Assembly (NCBI RefSeq): GCF_000716605.1
Contig: NZ_JNXE01000011.1
Coordinates: 1-64,000, forward strand
From: Streptomyces sp. NRRL F-525
GTDB taxonomy: Bacteria > Actinomycetota > Actinomycetes > Streptomycetales > Streptomycetaceae
Direction of reading: 5' to 3'
DNA: 64,000 bases
Both the position numbers and the translations under genes were made by a program. The number at the start of each line of letters is the position of its first letter. Within the stretch, counting starts at the first letter, position 1. The notes under the pieces were generated by a model. The model was not told the origin of the DNA. It was given only the letters and a program-made list of their open reading frames with translations, and did no database searches. This document shows, piece after piece, positions 59,468-64,000 of this stretch.

Positions 59468-61069
59468 GTGGGACAGCCCACCCCTGCCCAGAGCCAGGAC
59501 GACTGGTGGCGCTCCGCCGTCATCTACCAGGTCTACGTCCGCAGCTTCGCGGACGGCGACGGCGACGGCACCGGCGACCTCGCCGGCGTCCGCTCCCGAC
59601 TGCCCTATCTCGCCCAACTCGGCGTGGACGCCCTGTGGTTCACCCCCTGGTACCTGTCGCCGATGAAGGACGGCGGCTACGACGTCGCCGACTACCGCGC
59701 CATCGACCCGGCCTTCGGCTCCCTCGCCGAGGCCGAGAAACTCATCGCCGAGGCACGGGAGTTGGGCATCCGCACGATCGTCGACATCGTGCCCAACCAC
59801 GTCTCCGACCAGCACCCGTGGTTCCGCGCCGCCCTCGCCGGTGGCCCCGAGCGCGACCTCTTCCACTTCCGCCCGGGACGCGGCGAACACGGTGAACTCC
59901 CGCCCAACGACTGGCCGTCCCAGTTCGCCGCCTCCACCGAACCCGTGTGGACCCGCCTCCCCGACGGCGACTGGTACCTCCACCTGTTCACCCCCGAGCA
60001 GCCCGACCTCAACTGGGCCCACCCGGCGGTGCGTCAGGAGCACGAGGACATCCTGCGCTTCTGGTTCGAGCGCGGCGTCGAGGGCGTCCGCATCGACTCG
60101 GCGGCGCTGCTCGCCAAGGACCCGGAACTGCCCGACTTCGTCGAGGGCCGCGACCCGAACCCCTTCGTCGACCGCGACGAACTCCACGACATCTACCGCT
60201 CCTGGCGGGCCGTGGCCGACGAGTACGGCGGCGTCTTCGTCGGCGAGGTCTGGCTCCCCGACACCGAACGCTTCGCCCGCTACCTGCGCCCCGACGAACT
60301 GCACACCGCCTTCAACTTCGCGTTCCTGTCCTGCCCTTGGGACCCGGACCGGCTGCGCGCCTCGATCGACGAGACCCTCGCCGAGCACACCCCGATCGGC
60401 GCGCCCGCCACCTGGGTCCTGTGCAACCACGACGTGACCCGCACGGTTACCCGCTACGGCCGCGCCGACACCGGCTTCGACTTCGCCACCAAGGCCTTCG
60501 GCACCCCGACCGACCTCGCCCTCGGCACCCGGCGCGCACGGGCGGCCGCCCTGCTCTCGCTGGCCCTGCCCGGGGTCGTCTACCTCTACCAGGGGGAGGA
60601 GCTGGGACTGCCCGAGGTCGAGCTGCCCGTCGACCGCATACAGGATCCGATGTACCTCCGGTCCGGCGGCACCGACCCCGGCCGCGACGGCTGCCGGGTG
60701 CCGCTGCCCTGGATCGAGGGGGCACCGTACGCGGGCTTCGGTTCGCGCGATGAGCCGTGGCTGCCGCAGCCGGTCGGCTGGACATCGTATGCGGTCGACC
60801 GTCAGCAGCGGACCGCCGACTCCATACTCAACCTCTACCGCGAGGCGATCCACCTCCGGCCGGTCTTCGGCGACGGCCCCCTCACCTGGCTGCCCGCCCC
60901 CGACGGCGTCCTCGCCTTCGCCCGCGCGGAGGGCGTGACCTGCGTGGTCAACCTCGCCGACGCGCCCGCCGACCTCCCCGCCCACACCCACCTCCTGCTG
61001 AACAGCGGCCCCCTGGACGACCAGGGACGCCTGCCGCGGGACACGGCCGCCTGGCTGCGCACCGCATAG
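59468..61069 (+). CDS. GH13 alpha-glucosidase
   Basis: A 533-residue cytoplasmic GH13 enzyme (oligo-1,6-/alpha-glucosidase group). Catalytic residues: nucleophile Asp210 in GVRIDSAA, acid/base Glu260 in VGEVWLP, and Asp322 in CNHDVTR; the opening WRSAVIYQVYVRSFADGDGDG is family-typical. It splits imported alpha-gluco-oligosaccharides to glucose. GTG 59468 follows AAGG. No signal peptide. It is the last intracellular gene of the operon. Confidence 0.93.
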   Translation: MGQPTPAQSQDDWWRSAVIYQVYVRSFADGDGDGTGDLAGVRSRLPYLAQLGVDALWFTPWYLSPMKDGGYDVADYRAIDPAFGSLAEAEKLIAEARELGIRTIVDIVPNHVSDQHPWFRAALAGGPERDLFHFRPGRGEHGELPPNDWPSQFAASTEPVWTRLPDGDWYLHLFTPEQPDLNWAHPAVRQEHEDILRFWFERGVEGVRIDSAALLAKDPELPDFVEGRDPNPFVDRDELHDIYRSWRAVADEYGGVFVGEVWLPDTERFARYLRPDELHTAFNFAFLSCPWDPDRLRASIDETLAEHTPIGAPATWVLCNHDVTRTVTRYGRADTGFDFATKAFGTPTDLALGTRRARAAALLSLALPGVVYLYQGEELGLPEVELPVDRIQDPMYLRSGGTDPGRDGCRVPLPWIEGAPYAGFGSRDEPWLPQPVGWTSYAVDRQQRTADSILNLYREAIHLRPVFGDGPLTWLPAPDGVLAFARAEGVTCVVNLADAPADLPAHTHLLLNSGPLDDQGRLPRDTAAWLRTA

Positions 61070-61135
61070 CCGCCGGCCCTCGGCCGCCACCCTGCATCCG
61101 CTATCCCCGCACCCCCACCTCGAAGGGATCAGCAC

Positions 61136-63316
61136 ATGCACAGCACCACCTTGCGATCTGTCAGGCGCATGCCAATCATGAGTACGGCCGTCGCGCTCGC
61201 CGCCGGCATGCTCGTCGCCCTGACCCCCGCCGCCGCCCACGCCGCCTCGGGCGCCTCCCTCCCCTTCACCTCCGTCGAGGCCGAGTCGGCCACCACCACC
61301 GGCACGAAGATCGGCCCCGACTACACCCAGGGGACCCTCGCCTCCGAGGCCTCCGGACGCCAGGCCGTACGGCTCACCTCCGGGCAGCGCGTCGAGTTCA
61401 CCGTGCCGCGCGCGGCCAACGCCGTGAACGTGTCCTACAACGTCCCGGACGGCCAGAGCGGCAGCCTCGACGTGTACGTCAACGGTGTCAAGATCAGCAA
61501 GACGCTCGCGGTGACGTCCAAGTACTCGTACGTCGACACGAGTTGGATCGCGGGCGCCAAGACGCACCACTTCTTCGACAACTCCCGGCTCCTGCTCGGC
61601 CAGAACGTGCAGCAGGGCGACAAGGTCGCTTTCGTGGCGACGGGCACCCAAGTCACCGTCGACGTCGCCGACTTCGAGCAGGTCGCCGGGGCCGCCGCGC
61701 AGCCCGCCGGTTCGGTGTCCGTGGTCTCCAAGGGCGCCGACCCCAGCGGCGCGGGCGACTCCACCCAGGCCTTCCGGGACGCCATCTCCGCCGCGCAAGG
61801 GGGAGTGGTGTGGATCCCGCCGGGCGACTACCGGCTCACCTCCTCGCTCAGCGGTGTGCAGAACGTGACGCTCCAGGGCGCCGGTCAGTGGTACTCGGTC
61901 GTGCACACCTCGCGCTTCATCGACCAGTCCAGCTCCTCCGGCGGCGTCCACATCAAGGACTTCGCGGTCATCGGCGAGGTCACCGAGCGCGTCGACTCCA
62001 ACCCGGACAACTTCGTCAACGGGTCGCTGGGACCGGGCAGTTCGGTCTCCGGGATGTGGATCCAGCACCTCAAGGTCGGCCTCTGGCTGACGGGCAACAA
62101 CGACAACCTCGTCGTCGAGAACAACCGCATCCTCGACACCACCGCCGACGGCCTCAACCTCAACGGCAACGCCCACGGCGTCATCGTCCGCAACAATTTC
62201 CTCCGTAACCAGGGCGACGACTCCCTCGCCATGTGGTCGCTCAACTCCCCGGACACCAACAGCAGTTTCGAGAACAACACCATCTCCCAGCCGAACCTCG
62301 CCAACGGCATCGCGATCTACGGCGGCACGAACATCGTGGTCAGGAACAACCTGGTCTCCGACACCAACGCCCTCGGCAGCGGCATCGCGATCTCCAACCA
62401 GAAGTTCCTCGACCCCTTCTCCCCGCTCGCCGGCACCATCACGGTCGACGGCAACACCCTCGTCCGCACCGGCGCGATCAACCCCAACTGGGGCCATCCC
62501 ATGAGCGCGTTGCGCGTCGACTCCTACGACAGCGCGGTCAACGCCACCGTCACCATCACCAACACGACGATCACCAACAGCCCTTACAGTGCCTTCGAGT
62601 TCGTGTCCGGCGGCGGGCACGGCTACTCGACCGGCAACGTCACCGTGAGCGGGGCGAGCGTGCAGAACACCGGCACGGTCGTCGTCCAGGCCGAGGCGCA
62701 GGGCGCGGCCAGGTTCAGCAACGTGCAGGCCGGCGGCGTCGGCGCGGCCGGCATCTACAACTGCCCCTACCCGTCCGGCTCCGGGGTCTTCAGCCTCACC
62801 GACGGCGGCGGCAACTCCGGCTGGAGCAGCACCTGGTCGGACTGCTCGACCTGGCCGCAGCCCGGGCAGGGCAACCCGCCCCCGGACCAGAACACCAACC
62901 TCGCCAAGGGCCGCCCGGCCACGGCGACCGGCTCGCAGGACGTCTACACGCCGGGCAAGGCGGTCGACGGCGACGCCAACTCCTACTGGGAGTCCGCCAA
63001 CAACGCCTTCCCGCAGGCCTGGACGGTCGACCTCGGCTCCAACCAGGCAGTGCGCAGGCTGGTGTTGAAGCTCCCGCCGTCCTCCGCGTGGGGTGCCCGC
63101 ACGCAGACGCTGTCCGTGCTGGGCTCCACCGACGGCTCGGCCTACTCGACCGTCGTCGGCTCCACCGGCTACCGCTTCGACCCGGCGAGCGGGAACACGG
63201 TCACCGTGGCCCTGCCGAGCGGCACGAACCTGCGCTATGTGCGGCTCAACGTCACCGCCAACACCGGCTGGCCCGCAGCGCAGTTCAGCGAAGTGGAGGC
63301 GTATCAGACTTCGTGA
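61136..63316 (+). CDS. Secreted GH87 alpha-1,3-glucanase/mycodextranase-like enzyme
   Basis: A 726-residue secreted protein: signal (ending AHAAS), CBM35-like domain (about 45-190), right-handed beta-helix (about 195-575) and C-terminal F5/8-type discoidin domain (about 590-726, NLAKGRPATATGS, DGDANSYWES). In the helix Asp338 (TADGLNLNG) and Asp361-Asp362 (NQGDDSLAMWS) have the same +23/+24 spacing as the catalytic Asp set I recall for the Bacillus alpha-1,3-glucanase Agl-KA. It would cut fungal or plaque alpha-1,3 (or mixed alpha-1,3/1,4) glucan outside the cell, feeding the adjacent transporter. ATG 61136 begins the signal. Its 3' end overlaps the convergent ATPase gene by 32 bases. Confidence 0.85.
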   Translation: MHSTTLRSVRRMPIMSTAVALAAGMLVALTPAAAHAASGASLPFTSVEAESATTTGTKIGPDYTQGTLASEASGRQAVRLTSGQRVEFTVPRAANAVNVSYNVPDGQSGSLDVYVNGVKISKTLAVTSKYSYVDTSWIAGAKTHHFFDNSRLLLGQNVQQGDKVAFVATGTQVTVDVADFEQVAGAAAQPAGSVSVVSKGADPSGAGDSTQAFRDAISAAQGGVVWIPPGDYRLTSSLSGVQNVTLQGAGQWYSVVHTSRFIDQSSSSGGVHIKDFAVIGEVTERVDSNPDNFVNGSLGPGSSVSGMWIQHLKVGLWLTGNNDNLVVENNRILDTTADGLNLNGNAHGVIVRNNFLRNQGDDSLAMWSLNSPDTNSSFENNTISQPNLANGIAIYGGTNIVVRNNLVSDTNALGSGIAISNQKFLDPFSPLAGTITVDGNTLVRTGAINPNWGHPMSALRVDSYDSAVNATVTITNTTITNSPYSAFEFVSGGGHGYSTGNVTVSGASVQNTGTVVVQAEAQGAARFSNVQAGGVGAAGIYNCPYPSGSGVFSLTDGGGNSGWSSTWSDCSTWPQPGQGNPPPDQNTNLAKGRPATATGSQDVYTPGKAVDGDANSYWESANNAFPQAWTVDLGSNQAVRRLVLKLPPSSAWGARTQTLSVLGSTDGSAYSTVVGSTGYRFDPASGNTVTVALPSGTNLRYVRLNVTANTGWPAAQFSEVEAYQTS

Positions 63317-64000
63317 GCCGGTCCTGAATCGGGAGCGTCCCGCGCTTCGCCGCCTGGATCTGCTCGTAGACATGGGTCCGCAGTTCGGCGAAGCGCGGGG
63401 CGACCCGGGTGTGCAACTGGTCGCGTTCCACCGGCAGATCGACCTTCAGCTGCTCCTGCACGACGGTCGGCGACGCGGACAGCACGACCACCCGCTCACC
63501 CAAGTACACGGCCTCGTCGATGTCGTGGGTCACGAACAGGATCGTGATCCCGCGCTCCCGCCACAACCCCCGTACCAGGTCCTCCAGATCGGCCCGGGTC
63601 TGCGCGTCGACCGCCGCGAACGGCTCGTCCATCAGCAGGACTTCGGGCTCGTAGGCGAGCGCGCGGGCGATCGCGACCCGCTGCTGCATCCCGCCGGACA
63701 GCTGCCACGGATACGCACCCGCGGCCTCCGTCAGCCCCACCGACTCCAGTGCGTCCGCCACCAGCTCACGCCGTCGAGCCTTCGACAAGTTCTTTTGCTT
63801 CAGGGGCAGTTCGACGTTCTCGCCGACCCGCATCCAGGGGAAGAGACTGCGCCCGTACTCCTGGAACACGAACGCCATCCCGGGCGGCGGACCGCTCACC
63901 TTCCGACCGCCCAGGAGGACTTCGCCCGCGGTCGGGGTGAGCAGGCCGCCCATGCACTTCAGCAGCGTGGTCTTGCCGCAGCCCGACGGGCCGACGAGAC
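63285..64000 (-). CDS. ABC transporter ATPase, SsuB/TauB type (partial, start beyond window)
   Basis: The last 238 or so residues of a nitrate/sulfonate/taurine-type ATPase. Walker A (GPSGCGKTT) is just inside the window edge; Q-loop FVFQEYGRSLFPWM, signature LSGGMQQRVAIARAL, Walker B VLLMDEPFAAVD and the switch His VTHDIDEAVYLGE follow. The gene starts past the right end. Permease and binding-protein genes should lie to the right. It converges on the glucanase gene with a 32-base overlap of the coding ends. Confidence 0.93.
   Translation of the reverse strand, partial: LVGPSGCGKTTLLKCMGGLLTPTAGEVLLGGRKVSGPPPGMAFVFQEYGRSLFPWMRVGENVELPLKQKNLSKARRRELVADALESVGLTEAAGAYPWQLSGGMQQRVAIARALAYEPEVLLMDEPFAAVDAQTRADLEDLVRGLWRERGITILFVTHDIDEAVYLGERVVVLSASPTVVQEQLKVDLPVERDQLHTRVAPRFAELRTHVYEQIQAAKRGTLPIQDRLTKSDTPPLR

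Noticed and set aside
59402..63373. A 1323-codon reverse open frame across the GH13 and GH87 genes
   Set aside because: It is antisense to two proteins with intact catalytic motifs and has the Gly/Val/Arg-rich composition of a GC-driven shadow frame.
1..64000. tRNA, rRNA, riboswitch, IS element or phage attachment site
   Set aside because: I looked for cloverleaf-type segments, transposase motifs and terminal inverted repeats and saw none that I could support.

Overview
The window is about 72% GC, has Actinobacterial gene style (many GTG starts, four-base or one-base start/stop overlaps, Tat signals, lipoboxes) and carries families typical of a saprophytic Streptomyces or close relative: GH18 chitinase with DasR-like sites, GH87, GH38, GH29, GH2, IclR/MarR/DeoR/GntR/LacI regulators and ferric-reductase-like oxidoreductases. 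No rRNA, tRNA, phage, IS or CRISPR is visible. It looks like chromosomal, catabolic 'arm-type' sequence.

Layout. 1-659: non-coding GC-rich degenerate repeats. 0.66-9.5 kb: L,D-transpeptidase lipoprotein (-), an FAD/NAD(P)-protein fused to a TPR domain (+), a two-component system (-) divergent from a ferric-reductase-type membrane oxidoreductase and a small exported protein (+). 9.5-15.0 kb: IclR and MarR regulators (-) divergent from SDR, amidohydrolase, acyl-CoA ligase and MaoC hydratase genes (+); this set matches the coenzyme A-dependent, retro-Claisen route for p-hydroxycinnamates (the Cou pathway of Rhodococcus). 15.1-33.6 kb: a large glycan-use locus. A DeoR gene with GH4, GH38 and GH29 enzymes runs right; PfkB kinase, sugar ABC transporter (binding protein and two permeases), GH2, two Tat-exported phosphoesterase-type proteins and a small secreted protein run left, mostly with one-base overlaps. 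33.6-35.4 kb: secreted GH18 chitinase with two DasR-like elements. 35.5-38.7 kb: ATP-grasp enzyme, metallophosphoesterase, Sfp-type phosphopantetheinyl transferase and a small protein. 38.9-42.1 kb: alpha/beta hydrolase, a zinc peptidase/XRE pair and an MmyB-type sensor domain protein.

42.2-55.1 kb: GntR and cache-domain sensor (-), a spermidine/putrescine-type ABC transporter (+), Xaa-Pro aminopeptidase (-), then a three-subunit FAD/[2Fe-2S] amino-acid dehydrogenase, a DapA-like deaminase, a two-cysteine hydroxyproline epimerase and a GntR regulator. Together these read as uptake and breakdown of (hydroxy)proline from collagen-like peptides; the final semialdehyde dehydrogenase is not in the window. 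55.1-63.3 kb: LacI regulator, maltose-type ABC transporter, GH13 alpha-glucosidase and secreted GH87 alpha-glucanase: an alpha-glucan locus. 63.3 kb to the end: a partial SsuB/TauB-type ATPase gene.

The most unusual thing in the window is not a pathway but a habit of the genome: short GC-rich tandem arrays occur again and again. Several lie in-frame inside conserved genes (seven 13-residue repeats in the NAD domain of the ferric-reductase protein, five 7-residue repeats in the acyl-CoA ligase, five 6-residue repeats at the IclR N-terminus) and others lie between genes. A second genome-scale signal is a recurrent near-palindrome, GGACCGKTCC, seen at least 15 times.
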